NCBI RefSeq assembly: GCF_029633865.1
Contig: NC_079211.1
Coordinates: forward strand, 10,590,794 to 10,654,793
Origin: Lampris incognitus
Lineage: Eukaryota > Chordata > Actinopteri > Lampriformes > Lampridae
DNA: 64,000 nucleotides
Direction: 5' to 3'
A program made the translations under genes and the position numbers. Of the stretch, positions 33,417-46,900 are shown one piece after another. The notes under the pieces were generated by a model, which worked only from the letters and a program-made list of their open reading frames with translations, did not search any database and was not told where the DNA came from. Every line of letters begins with the position of its first letter. The stretch's first letter is position 1.

Positions 33417-34009
33417 TGTTTTGGTGGGCGGGGCGTCTCACAGGCTGCAGAGGGTACTCTAACCAGTCGGTGCGATTTAACAGCCCCAGCTGACATTTAT
33501 TCATCATCATACCTCGGGAGAACCCAAATATTACACACAGTACCTTTTAAAATACTGACCTGTTTAAGAAATGGCGGGGTTGGGGGGGTGGTGGTGGTGG
33601 TGTAAGGGTTAATTTTTTCTTCTTTTTTTTCTTAGGTAGGAAGGAAGGAAGGGTTTATGGGAACAGTCACAGCCATTCCTCAGCACCTCTCTAAGTCACA
33701 ATACACAAGACAGAAGTACAACCCCATCTGTTCAAATGTACTTTTAAAACCGTCACCTCTTAAAAACCCAGATGTGTACAGTACAATGTGCAGTTCATAT
33801 CATTTATAACACCTTTAAGAAAGAAAAAAAAAATAACACCAAGGTGCCCGTCTCTCATCCTCATGGTAATTATGTGTCACACACTATAACAACAATCTAC
33901 CCCTCGTTCTTTTTTTTCTTTCTTTTTTTTTTTTAAGGCTCACAGCATTTCTACATCCTCTATCATATCAACACAGGCCCACACTCATCTACTTCAAGAC
34001 CCAGATTAA

Positions 34010-34221
34010 CGGTGTTCCTCAATTAGGCCCTCAGGTACCACCAGCATTGCTGGTTTTCTATTTTACCCGGCAGTTAGTTACACTCACCAGTTGTTCCAGG
34101 TTTGCCAGCCTCCTATCGGGGAGTTTTACACCCGCAACAACCGGTAAATGTTATCAACTTCCTGGCAGAATAGGAAACTTGCAATACTTGCGGTACCCGA
34201 GGACCTGATTGAGAACCACCG
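34010..34221. mobile_element. hAT-type MITE, second copy
   Basis: Same family as 22442-22654. The ends CGGTGTTCCTCAATTAGG and CCTGATTGAGAACCACCG are inverted repeats, with GGTACC and CTGGTTTTC shared inside. No clear flanking duplication. Confidence 0.75.
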
Positions 34222-34827
34222 TCGTAGCGTATCATCGGGGGGTCGCTAATCCACCGGATGACATTACTCGAGGTGTTTGCCCCGGACTTGTTGCTTTTCT
34301 ATACAGAAACTTGTTGCTGAAAGAAAACATCAGGGAAGTGCAGCCTCCCGCGACTCATTCAGTTGACTGCTGCTCAAATTACCAGCCTCATGCATCATCG
34401 ACAGCCACGGGGACAGACGTGAGTTTGATGCCTTAGCTGGTCTCTTCCGCACAAAAATCCCAGATCTGGCCAAGGGATGACGTCATGGAAAGGATCTCGT
34501 GAAAATTAAAATAAACTAGGAAGACTTCTTCTCTGGCCGTTAATGTGACGCTGTTTTGTTTTATTGCTAGCTGTCTAAATACAGCTGTCGTCTCCACAGG
34601 CCGCACTCTGCCCCCTGCAGGGCGGCTCGGCGAACACACTCGTGGAACAGCTTGGCGACGTGGGGCGATGCTTTGTTACCATGGCGACACAATTGTATGT
34701 GCCTGTCAGTTTCCGTATGTGGTTTTCTAAATGGATAACTGGACCTATTTATTATTGGGGACAATCTCTCACTTTTGGCTGAGCTTAAACAGTCCTGATG
34801 AAAAACAGAGCAACTGCCGGCCGTTTT

Positions 34828-34917
34828 TCTCCCCGCCTGCCGCCCGATGACTGCTGGGATAGGCTCCAGCATCCCCGCGACCCTGAGAGCAGGATAAGCG
34901 GTTTGGATAATGGCATG
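34828..34917 (+). mobile_element. SINE-2 copy C, 3' fragment
   Basis: Contains CTCCCCGCCTGCCGCC, GGGATAGGCTCCAGCATCC and GAGAGCAGGATAAGCGG, the 3' part of SINE-2. Confidence 0.85.
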
Positions 34918-37094
34918 GCTGCTGGCCGTTGTCTGTAAATTTGAATAGAATACAGTTTGAATAGAAAAAAACAAACTAGAATTTGAAATGTCACTCTGAG
35001 CCGCCGGCTTGTGGAGACATCAGCTGGTTGTATCAATACAATTCTGTCATCAGCATCACAAGAGGGCCATGAATTCTAGATATCTGATAAAAAAAATGTC
35101 CCCTGTGTGTCACTCCAAGCAACTAACGAAACAAATGTTTTACCCAAACTGGAGAGAAGACTAAATGTGTGAACTGCTTCATTTGTACAGGTCCAAATTT
35201 TGCAGCTTTCTTGAACATTCCAGCTACTTGGCCTCTTTCCCTGATGCACCCTGACCTACAGCCTGGCTATCTGCTGCTAAGTTACTAGCCCTTTGGAGAA
35301 TCCGGCAGGGTTGCAGTTAGCATGTATGGGGACAAAGAAGTATGGCCGCCCTTACCAATGTTTACATCTGTGCAAGGGGGCCACTGAGAAGTTTCTGGAA
35401 GGCAGGAGCGGTCCTTTCTATCGCCTCTTCACTTCCCCCGAAACACATTAAAAAAGACTTCCTCTCCTATAGCTAGCTACCAGCCTGTCTGACTCTCGTA
35501 CCACCGACAGAAACAGGGGGAGGAGAGGGGAAAACGAGTTAGTCCGTACACAGAGGTTTGTGTTTTCACATACAGTACAGAAAAGTAGTAAGCTGCAATT
35601 TAAGACCCCCTACTCCCCCCCCCACCCCCATTCATTCGTTCCATTAACACACACTTGATGAGATGAGAGTGCTCCTTCCTCGGTGATGCAACACAAATTC
35701 AGAAACCAACATGTGAAAGCCTAGCACACGTAAGTATTTCAGTGGTTGATTAAAAACACACGTCTAAGTGCCTCGCCATCACGTGATTAATGGCTGCCTC
35801 TCCGACGGAGACGTCCGAACAAAAGAAGATCTTAACCCAAAAGTGACCTAGGGCCTATTAGTACAGTGTTTCACTAGATGGCAATCATTGTTTTTAGTCT
35901 TATAAAAAAGGACATCACTACGAAAAATGCATCAGCCTTTTTAAAATATGCAGCGCTTCAATATAAAGTGCTTCATTACATTGTTATTTTTTTTTACAGT
36001 TTCTTATTAAAATACTGTATTCCCTGGAGTGAAACCATAGTAAACATGTTACACATTGGTAAAAATAAACATTTTGGAATGTCTTTTTTTTCTTTTTTTA
36101 AAAAGTCCCATTCGGTGATTTTGGTCAAGCTGAACTTGTTCCCGGAGCCTGGAAGAACAAAGTGATTCACGTCTTAACTCCACTCATAGTAGCAAGTTTC
36201 TCTTTAAAAAAAAGTCTTTGGATGATGAGCGGACGATGCGGGTGAAAGAAGGTGAAATTAACTTTGAAAGCAAGGGGGGGGAGAAAAAAAAAGAATGAAA
36301 AATGGAGGGCACTCGAGTGGTTACAGGAGAAATTAAAATAAGAGTCAAGACATTAAGGGTAGCCATGTGGTACAAAGCTGATCCATGCTTGACATCCATC
36401 AAAACAGTCGGGGGGGGGGGGGGGTCAAATTGGTCCTCGACTAAAGTTCTGAAAAGTGGGGTTACCGCAAATAAACTACAAATGAGTGAAATAGCGGTGG
36501 GGAAAAAAAAGAAAAGAAAACATACTCCCGGTGCTCAGGATCAGAGGAATTTGTTCCACAAAGGATGGAAAAGGCCAAAATTCCCAGTAAACATAAGTGT
36601 AACAATGGCTCCGACTAACCCTTCAATACTGCCGACCGCACAGTTTCGAATACGGAGAGATGAGTGTTATCCACTGGCCCATCTCTCCATTCGACTACCT
36701 CCATTTCCTGTCTGCAGACAGCAACTTGAAGCGCGTGTGTGTGCATGTGGATGCTGAATTCAACCATTTCAGCTAAATTCTCCCACCACTTCCTTATTAA
36801 GTCTCATCCCTCCAGAGGGCACTGTGGTGATTAAGGCAAGAGGTAAAAACGTAGAAGAAAAGGGCTAATCAATAACAGGTCAAATAAATATATGTATATA
36901 AAAGAAAAAGATCCAAAAACGAGGGGAAAAAAGGTAGGAGACAGTTTTGATCCACATGATGAGGTTTAGCAGCGATGATGAAGATGATGAAGAGCTGAAT
37001 GGGATGGGTAAGCATGCATGCATCATGCATCAGTTAGTTAGCATGTGCTCAGTTAGCATGCAATGGTTAGGACAGGTTGTGCTGCATGAGGCTT

Positions 37095-37385
37095 TCAGCA
37101 GGCAGAGACGGAGGCCGGTTTGGAGGCAGGAGGACCCGAGTGAGGTCTTTGGAGCAGCATGGCGAAGAAGAAGAGTGTGGACGTTGGCAGGTAGATGCAC
37201 AAGAAGAGGACCATGTCCTCGCTGAGACAGAGGACCAGGGTGCTGTTCTCTGTCAGGACCCAGTCCATCATCACCCCGACCATCAGGTAATACACATGGA
37301 ACTCCTGCAGCGCCTCCCACTCACCTCCGCCTCCATTCAGGCCCTCTCCCACCTCCTCCGCCCCACCCCCGCCGCTGTCACTCAC
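37095..37385 (-). CDS. slc44a1: Open read-through after the slc44a1 KPM splice site, possible alternative C-terminus
   Basis: If the donor at 37386 is not used, the frame stays open for 96 more residues to TGA (37095-37097). The extension is first Gly/Glu-rich (SDSGGGGAEEVGEG) and then strongly hydrophobic (YYLMVGVMMDWVL, MVLFLCIYLPTSTLFFFAML). Codons are G/C-ending as in real fish exons. I recognise no family. It could be a retained intron, an alternative end, or part of another - strand exon. Confidence 0.35.
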   Translation of the reverse strand: MSDSGGGGAEEVGEGLNGGGGEWEALQEFHVYYLMVGVMMDWVLTENSTLVLCLSEDMVLFLCIYLPTSTLFFFAMLLQRPHSGPPASKPASVSAC

Positions 37386-37484
37386 CATGGGTTTCATCTC
37401 TGCTCCTTCCGAGACCACCTCCTTGGCCCGGCTCCGCCCACGCTCGACCACCCGCTCAAGTCTCCGGCTGCTCTCTACAAACTC
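37386..37484 (-). CDS. slc44a1: slc44a1 exon, cytosolic tail
   Basis: 33 codons between CCCCTGCAG and donor GTGAGT. It encodes [20 protein letters not shown] and ends EMKPM. The mammalian gene also has an exon boundary right after LKPM, followed by alternative short ends. The short last exon of this gene was not located. Confidence 0.88.
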
Positions 37485-40422
37485 CTGCAGGGGGCAAAGT
37501 CAGACAGGGGCGGAGTCAGAGAGAGGGGGCAGGAACACAAACAGTAGATCAACAGTCAACACCAATGTTCTAAGATCCTCCCTTCAGTTGTAGTGCCTTT
37601 CTCACGCTCGCCAAGGTGACCCAGTGTTGTGTGGATCCAGGTTAGAGCTGCTCCCTATTGTATAGGGAGCAGTTAAGCTAAGGAAACCTAAGTTAGTGTT
37701 TCATGGAAATTTGATTTTTTTTCACATAAGCATTTCCTCTCACTGCAAAGATGTCCATTCACCCTCCCTCTGGTAGCTGGTGCATACGTGTTGAAGAGAA
37801 GAGTGAGAGATCTAGTGGTGTTTTGGAAAAACAGCTGTTTATACGCTACATGGCCTTGAGGTGACGTATCTCTAATGTATCCCGTCTGTAGTGTAAATTG
37901 TTTTGTGAGATTTCCACGGGGGAATCCAGCCCGGAGACAAGCAGTCTGAGTCCCCCCCCCCCCTTATCTTCCCAGTTGCACCCGTCCAATTACCCCACTC
38001 TTTCGAGCCGTCCCGGTCGCTGCTCCACCCCCTCTGCAGATCCGGGGAGGGCTGCAGAATACCACATGCCTCCGGCAATACACGTGGAGTCACCAGCTGC
38101 TTCTTTTCACCTGACAGTGAGGAGTTTCACTAGGGGGGACGTAGCACATGGGAGGATCACACTATTCCCCCCAGTTCCCCCTCCCCCCTGAACAGGTGCC
38201 CCCAACCGGAGGAGGTGCTAGTGCAGCGACCAGGACACATACCCACATCTGGCTTCCCACACGCAGACACGGCTAATTGTGTCTGTAGGGACGCCTGACC
38301 AAGCTGGAGGCAACATGGGGATTCGAACTGGCGATCTCCGTGTTGACAGGCGACAAAATAGACCGTCATGCCACCCGGACGCCCTAGTCTGAGATTTTCA
38401 ATAGAATTTTCTAGTCTTCTCGCTGATGGTCTCATTTGACTATGTCGGTCATATAGAGGCATCAGAAATTAAACTGAGACTGATGAATAATCAGATAAAA
38501 ACACCTCGTAGCAGCTTTAATGAGTATGTTTGGGGACTGTTCCATTGGAGCTAGTGTCCAACAGACTGTGGTTGTACTGGGCAGCTTCCTTGTTGCTTGA
38601 GTTTACCCTAACAAGCAACCTCCACTGAAAGAGTCCTCCCCCTTAGCTGTTAAATATACAAATTAAAAACTGGGCTCACCATCAGGGCTTTGTCCATGTA
38701 GAACTCCTTTCCTGGGGTCCCGTCATTGTACTTGGTGTCAATGGCGAAACAGAGGAAGAGAACGTCCACCACGATCTCAAAGATGGACAGGAAGCAGTGG
38801 GCCACCAGGAAGGCAAACAGACAGACGATGATGAGGGGGAGGAGCCACTCGGTGTAGTCCCTCTGGTAGTTCAACAGCAGAACGCCCGCAAACGCCGTGC
38901 ACGTGACGATCAGGACCTACAAAGACAGCGAGACGGAGGGGACATAAGGACTGCTTAGCTTCACTTAGGTGTGTGTGTATGTGAGAGAGAGAGAGCAAGA
39001 GAGAGCAAGAGAGAGAGAGAGATCCAAGACAATAGAGAACATTTTCATGCGAGGAATCTGTTGATTTGAGAGAGAGATGTATAGTTAACTGTCTTTATGT
39101 GGCGTGCCATGTACATTTTGCTTTATTTTGCTGTACCTGTACCATTTCTAGTATGCCGGGATGTCCCCACATCTACGTCCCCAAGACACAATTTCAGTGT
39201 TGAAACGCTGAAGTCAACTCCAGTGATTTCAGTGTTTGTAGAAAACCATGAAGAACTAAGAATAAAATCTACACTCACACCCTTGCAGCAGGGTCTAAAG
39301 CATCTCTCAGCTCAGCCCTGACGGGGAACTAAATCATGATCCGCTGAATGAAAATGGAACGCCAGTCAAAGCGGGCAGCTCCGCGGGATCTCTTACCTTC
39401 CCCAAAAAGAGAACAAAGTCTCCCACAGCGTTGATGGCTGCCACCCGCAGAGCGTTTTCCACCAGGATGACGAAGGCGTCACGCGCCGAGGTGCAGAAGC
39501 CCGTGCTGTTGATGGCCGTGGCTGCGTATGCATTCTACAAGGGGACACAGACAGCCGCTGTTAAAACTGACCTGACTGAACAGGATATTTTGCATTAGAG
39601 GCCCTGTGTGTTCAACCCACAGAGACTTTACTGTGCAACTCAAGAGTCGCAAGATCTGGGGGGCGTCGGGTAGTACAGCGAACTATTCCGTTGCCTACCA
39701 TGATGGGGATCAGCAGTTCGAATCCCCGTGTTACCTCGGGCTTGGTCGGGTGCCCTACAGACACAATTGGCCGTGTCTGCGGGTGGGAAGCCGGATGTTG
39801 GGTATGTGTCCTGGTCGCTGCAATAGCGCCTCCTCTGGTCAGTCAGGGCGCCTGTTTGGGGGGGAGGCGGAACTGGGGGGAACAGTGTGATCCTCCCACA
39901 CGCTACGACCCCCTGGTGAAACTCCTCACTGTCAGGTGAAAAGAAGCGGCTGGCGACTCCACATGTATCGGAGGAGACGTGGTAGTCTGCAGCCCTCCCC
40001 GGATAAGCAGAGAGGGTGGAGCAGCGACTGGGATGGCTCGCAATAGTGGGGTAATTGGCCAGATACAATTGGGGGGGGTAGAATCGCAAGATCTCATGTC
40101 TTTCATGAGCACCTAGGACAGACGAGGAGACATACGTGACCGTCCCATAGCTGCAGGAGAGGGTTGGAATGACCCACATGATTAGCCAATTGGATGCAGC
40201 ATGTTCAATTTGGCTTTTGTTCACCGTTTAACTGATTAAAGAAAAAAAGAAGAGTGATGGGGGGGGCAGTCTTATCAGCTGATAATTTTCCATTTTCATG
40301 GTCCAACTGATCCATCCATTATCCGAGCCTATTATCCCAACCGGGGTTGCGGGATGCTGGAAGGCGGGATAGGCTCCAGGTGGGGAGACACCCTTGACAG
40401 GCCACCAGTTCATCATGGGGCC

Positions 40423-40479
<57 letters not shown>

Positions 40480-42103
40480 CCTAGGGACAACGTAGTATGG
40501 CCGATTCACCTGACCTACATGTCTTTGGACTGTGGGAGGAAACCAGAACACCCGGAGGAAACCCACGCAGACACGGGGAGAACATGTAAACTCCACACAG
40601 AGGACGACCCGGGACGACCCCCAAGGCTGGACTACCCCGGGGCTCGAACCCAGGACCTTCCTGCTACTGTGAGGTGATTGTGCTAACCACTGCATCACCG
40701 TGCCGCCCATCAAAGAAGATGTGTGATACTAAAATAATTTCTTTACACATTGCTCTCCCCCTGAAACTGATAAAAAAATATGCGAATCGGGAAATATGTG
40801 GTCAGCAAAAAATTCAAGGAATTTGAAACACTTGGCTTTGAAATGAAAGGCTGCATCCAAAATTGCATACGAGCATACTATTTAGCACACCAGAACAGTA
40901 TGTCCGAAAACCACAGTATATGTATGCAAACCCTGCATACTAACTACGCCGGCATGGTAAACAGAAAGTGGTTAAAATCACTGTTTATTTTCACATTTTA
41001 AAAAAAGATGTGGGTCACCACACTGATGAAAGTTTGTGCACTGCGTGTCTGAAAGGAAGTGGCGTTGTTCTATAATGAGGTAGTATGTGCAAACAGCCGT
41101 TGGACTTTTTACTCGCATACTAATAGTGTGCTGGAAGAAAGTACACATATGTAGTAAGTAATATGTGATTTCGGACGCAACCAAAGACTCATTGTGGCAT
41201 GTGGGGTGCAGTCGCACATGTCTCAAGTAGCCTTATCAACTCGGGACAGGTTTGTACCCCAATGAAATCTCAAACCGAGCCAGGGACTTTTAAAATGTTT
41301 AACTTTGGGGCATCCAGGTAGCGTAGCAGTCTATTCCGTTGCCTACCAACACGGGGATCCTGGTTCGAATCAGGCGTCCCTACAGACACAATTGGCCGTG
41401 TCTGCGAGTGGGAAGCTGGATGTGGGTGTGTGTCCTGGTCACTGCACTACTGTCTCCTCTGGTCAGTCAGGGTGCCTGTTCGGGGGGGAGGGGGAACGGG
41501 GGGGGAATAGCGTGACCCTCCCACGCGCTACGGCCCCCTGGCGAAACTCCTCACTGTCAGGTGAAAAGAAGCGGCTGGCAACTCCACATGTATGGGAGGA
41601 GGCATGTGGTAGTCTGCAGCCCTGCCCGGATCAGCAGAGGGGGTGGAGCAGCGACCGGGACAGCTCAGAAGAGTGGGCTAATTGGCCGGGCACAATTGGG
41701 GGGCCCCCCCAACAAAATACCATTAATAAAATAGACAACAAGCAATGCACATAAAGCCCATGGTGGAGTGACAAGGTTTCAATAGTGGGTGTGGTTTTTT
41801 TTTTTTTTTAAATCATGGATAAGACTGTAAATCCCACCGCCTCCAGCTGGGGGCCTCTACCATCATCTCTTAACCCCGGAGTCTCATTTCACCACCAAAA
41901 ACTGGTTAGAAGAGGACATGGTAAAATGAGCCAAAGTGTACAGCAATACTGCATCCTCCTGCATTAACCAGTAAAATAAATAGAATAAAGCTCTTTTAGA
42001 GAGGGAGGTTTGTCTTACCTGATTGAGATAGTTGAGGCACTTCTCCAGACACCACAGACAGCAGATGCAGGTCTTAAGCATACACCGTGCACATGCATTC
42101 TCC

Positions 42104-42192
<89 letters not shown>

Positions 42193-43891
42193 AAGAAAGA
42201 ACATTAGAGAGAGAAGACTGGAGGGATGGTGTGATGTGATCCTCCATCCAAGACGACAAGCATCAGGTCATATTAGCCACCAGTTTCTGAGTCTAAATCA
42301 CTGAAAAGTATTCCCGGTCACTTTAACTAGCGACACAACCAGATCCCTACCCGCTGTAACCACTGGCACAAGCTAAATACAACTAGGGCACGGTGTGGGT
42401 CCTTAAAAAAAATACTGTAATTCCTCTCAACAAATTTTCATCTAACTGAATTGTGCTCCCCGTACTGCTGCCATATTGCTTATCAGTTCAGATCAAACGC
42501 AGGTTTTGAGTTTCTCTGAATCAGCGTCAACAAGATAAAGGCATTTAAAGATCCAGTCAAACAAAAACCATGTTTTCCAACCTCATATTTTCCAACAGGT
42601 TCATTAACATAAAGTTACCCGAAATGTGAGAATAGCTGTTGTTGTGAAAACATGAATAAAGCCCCTTGAGAAACTCTTCTCCTGTTTGTCAACATAATTA
42701 AACCGTTTCAGAAAAGCACCCAGCTTCTGCTAATGGATGACATCATCTGATACTCTGATTTGACTGGACGATCAGTGAACTGTCATCAGTTTGTCAGTTG
42801 TTGTTTCTGATTATTCGCCTAGCAACATCATGCAAGTTAGCAAACTAGCTAGCCATCAATAAAAATTCTTGTGAACTCAACTTGCTGAGGATTGTCTGTG
42901 TTCCAAGAGGGGGCGCTAAAACAGTTATAACAAATCAAATGATACTTCTGAAACTGAAAAAGTAACTCCTAACATTAACATCACACAATAAAACTTGTCT
43001 GACTAAATTACAACTAGTCAGAAACCCCCAAACAACCGATGGAAATGGAAACCAAATAGCTGGAAAAAGATGGCTGCGTGAATTCACATCCGCAGCGGCC
43101 TCGCCCAGTACCGGTGTCGGAAGATGGAGGCGCGAAATTACGTTTGCGGCAGCCTCACCCAGTAGCGTCCATACAGTGTCTTTGTCCATGTCTGCGTCTA
43201 AGTTTGTGTCTTTGTTTGATGGCTGGGAGAGCTGGCGCTGGATCGGCTGCGAGAGCTTGGTCTGCTGCGTCGTTTGGGTCCAGGGACCATGGCCCTGATC
43301 AGAGCTACGCCTGAGGAGGTAACACCAGGGGTGGTCTGATGGGACGCGGAAGCGGGGCAGGCTACGCTAACTGCTAGCCCGTGCAGACCGACAGTTCTGA
43401 CAGTCATCCTGGCGTTCGCTCTCTTGGACAGTGAAATTTAAAAAAAATTTTTTTTGGATATGTTGGATATATGTGTCCTGAAATAAAAGCAGCTCTCATA
43501 GACACTGGGTGGCAGTTTATGTAGAGCAACATGACAACTTAATGCATGTCGACATCCAAATTACATCCATGCATGCTGATACATTAATGCATCCATGTTG
43601 ACAGTCGTCACGGTGACGACCCCGCCCCCAAACAGAATGTCTTCACTAGCTCACAAGAATTCTGTCTTAAAATGTTAACATATTGCTATTCAAACCCTTA
43701 ACTATTCTTGCTATGTATGACTTTGTTGCAGTCGAGTTTGTTCCACATGACCTACAACTTCATCCTTTATGCTGCTGTAAACAACACAATGCCCTCACAC
43801 AGATCAATACAGTTCATCTGACCCGGCCTCCATCACTGTATAGGGAGCTGTGGTTAAAATCATGACGTCAACGTGTTAACGTGGCTGGAAT

Positions 43892-43953
<62 letters not shown>

Positions 43954-46900
43954 AACACAGCACAGTTTCCGGTACCTTTCCCTTGAGCTGGTTGTGGATG
44001 TACATGAGCACGAGGCGAGGGATCTTCACCAGAGTGATGATGAAGGAGCCTTTGGCCACGGTGCCCAGGTGGTAGCGGACCAGCCTCAGCACCGACGACA
44101 GGATGGGCGTCACAGGAAGTCTGTTCTTGTCCCTTCAACACAACAACCAGAGTTTATTCACTATATTCCAAGTTAGTCAATCCATCATTCAAGAACATTT
44201 TCGACATAAAAAAAATGGAAGCCGATATGCTTTACATGAGAAACAGTAAAAACACATAAAAAACAGGAGAGAAACAGTCTGTAAGATATAAAAAATAAAT
44301 TAATTAGGCAGATTTTTTTCTCCTTTTTCTCCCCAATTGTATCCGGCCAATTACCCCAATCTTCCGAACTGTCCCCGTCTCTGCTCCACCCCTTCTGCCG
44401 ATCCGGAGAGGGCTGCAGACTACCACATGCCCCCTCCCATACATGTGGAGTCACCAGCTGCTTCTTTTCACCTGACAGTGAGGAGTTTCGCCAGGGGGAC
44501 GTAGCGCATGAGAGGATCACGCTATTCCCCCCAGTCCCCCCCCTCCCCAAACAGGTGCCGCGACCAACCACAGGAGGCGCTAGTGCAGCGACAAGGACAC
44601 GTACCCACATCCGGCTTCCCACCCACAGACACGACCAATTGTGTCTGTAAGGATGCCCGACCAAGCCGGAGGTAACACGGGGATTCGAACCGGCGATCCC
44701 CATGTTGGTAGGCAATGGAATAGACCACCACGCTACCCGGATGCCCCATATTAGAAAGATTATACACAGAATAAAACGCCATATTTTAAGATGGTGAGCG
44801 CAAACCCTTATTAGGGTAACAGCCAACATCATGCATGTACTACATGTGATATGAGTGTGTATGTATGTGCGCATTAGTGATGCAAAGATTGACAGGAAGT
44901 CCATTTTAACTGCGGAAATAGCGATAAACTAGTGTTTCCCACTATTTTCACTGCTGCAGCACACTTTTTATGATAATAATCATAACAACCCAAATCACAG
45001 TTTTTCCTTCTTAACAAGTAGCTGCACCAACCCTGTTACTTATTATATCTCTGTTTTTAAATTACGAACTTCAACCTTGGTGTCATATTATATTATTACC
45101 TGTGTATGTGTGTGAAATAAATAAACTGAAGTTGAAGTTAATAAAAACATCCCATGGCACACAACGACCTACAATGTCACAAATAATTCATAGGTCTGTG
45201 CAGTTTTAAAATTGCAATGCAAGAACTAATTTAATGAATATATCAATTTATTTTACTTCACTGTATTTATAAATAATCAGTTGTCACTGGAATTTGAAAA
45301 TCTTCCACAGCACAGCCTAAAGGCAACTAGTGTGTTGCATCACACCGGCTGAAAAACGGCACAGTACACGATGAGGCCAACCTGGTGAAGTAGTATGTGA
45401 CCACAGCCCCGGCAACAGTCATCTGCTGGCAGGCCAGAATGAACTCACTGATCCAGACCAGACCCACGGCATGGTACCACGTCAGGTACTGAAGCGGTCC
45501 AGTCAGACGAAACTCTGTCAGACCTGTCTCTACGTTCTGGACCGGGTTACCTGGACAGAAACAGAGGGCCGGACCCAGTTGTTAAGAACTGCATTACCAA
45601 AAGTACAATTCAGTCCTGGGCTCAACTGGCATCATCAGATACAGTCTATAGTTTCTTTTTGAGGACTTGTTTAAATCAGTGTTTCCCTACCAAGGAACCA
45701 TCTAATTATCTCCACCCTCCAACTACTAATGGGCCTCATTCGTGAAATGGTCTTGTGCACAAATTTGTTCTTACACACTCATGGAATTTTTTTAGCCCTC
45801 CAGTTTATCTCATAGAGAAGATTCAGTCTGGGGTTGTCTACCATCAACGTCTTTGCAAGCCTGGGTGACTGCTAGTTACAAGACGCAGACAACAGATGTG
45901 AGGGGTCGAGGAAGGAGTGACAAATGACCATCAGGCTTTGCTTCCACGAGTGTGTAAGCACAAATGGTATGTGAGACCCTTTCATAAATGGGACCCCTTG
46001 TCCTACTGAGCAAGGCACTCAGAACCAAACCACTTGAGTAAAGCTGCTCAGTAGTCAACAACAAATGACTGGTAGTACTGGGAAGCTCCCAGTAGCCAGC
46101 AGCAAATGACTGGTTGCACTGGCACTTCACCAGCTGTGAGAGCGGGGAACTGGAAGACTGTGAAGCAGGCTGGGACTGAAATCCCACCAGAAGTCAACGG
46201 AGAAATTAACACCCAAACACATGGAGGAACTAATCCAGTCTCAAATGAGGGATTTTTGCAGCTAGTTAAGAACCCCTGTAGGGCTAGGACATTGTGTTAA
46301 GACAGACACCCAACCACACACACCTACACAGACAGACAGACAGAAAAACACAGACACAACAAAGACATACATACTGACAGACACCCCCCTCCCATCTCCA
46401 CTGACCTGTGGTTCCCAGGAAGAGCAGCACCAGCAGCCAGTAGAGCCAGAAGAGCAGCAGGGCCAGGAAGGTGCAGAAGGGCTGCAGGGTGAGCAGGGGC
46501 AAGTGGATGAAAACCTTCCCCGCCACGTGGAACAGAGCAATGGTCAGAGCCACCCGCTTCCTCATAAACAACATCAGCAACAGGAGGATTACCTGAGAGA
46601 GAGAGAGTGAGGAAAGATTGAGGAAAGAGTATGTATACACTTTGACTCAGGAAAAGTCAGGAGTGAAGGACCCTACCTTTTCTCCTTTACTAAATATAAA
46701 CTCATTTGAAGCATACACTTTTCAATAATCTCTAACAAAAAAATACAAATTCCAAGGTTTACGTATGGGTGAAAAAAATGTATTCTTGGAGAAAAAGTTG
46801 AAACATTAACAATCTGCACAATATGTAATGTCATGCCATTATCTGAGAAACACATGAACTGTCATCTCCGTTTCCTAATTAGCACATGTATTCTACTTTT

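Larger units (their letters stand above)
31081..37094 (-). other. slc44a1: Probable slc44a1 3' UTR and intergenic DNA
   Basis: About 6 kb, AT-rich, with A-rich runs on the + strand (T-rich on the transcript strand) and few transposons, which is unlike the repeat-filled introns. Several TTTATT hexamers (AATAAA on the - strand) occur, for example at 31213-31218. Apart from the separately listed SINEs and MITE no gene is seen. That this is 3' UTR is inference, based on position and on the long 3' UTR of the mammalian gene as I remember it. Confidence 0.4.

Noticed and set aside
36947..37547. Plus-strand open frames over the slc44a1 tail
   Set aside because: Shadow of the - strand coding sequence. 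The - strand has the splice sites and CTL1 homology.
44185..44904. 239-residue open frame on the - strand
   Set aside because: It runs through SINE-1 copy 11. The same peptide stretches ([19 protein letters not shown] and so on) appear at all other SINE-1 copies.
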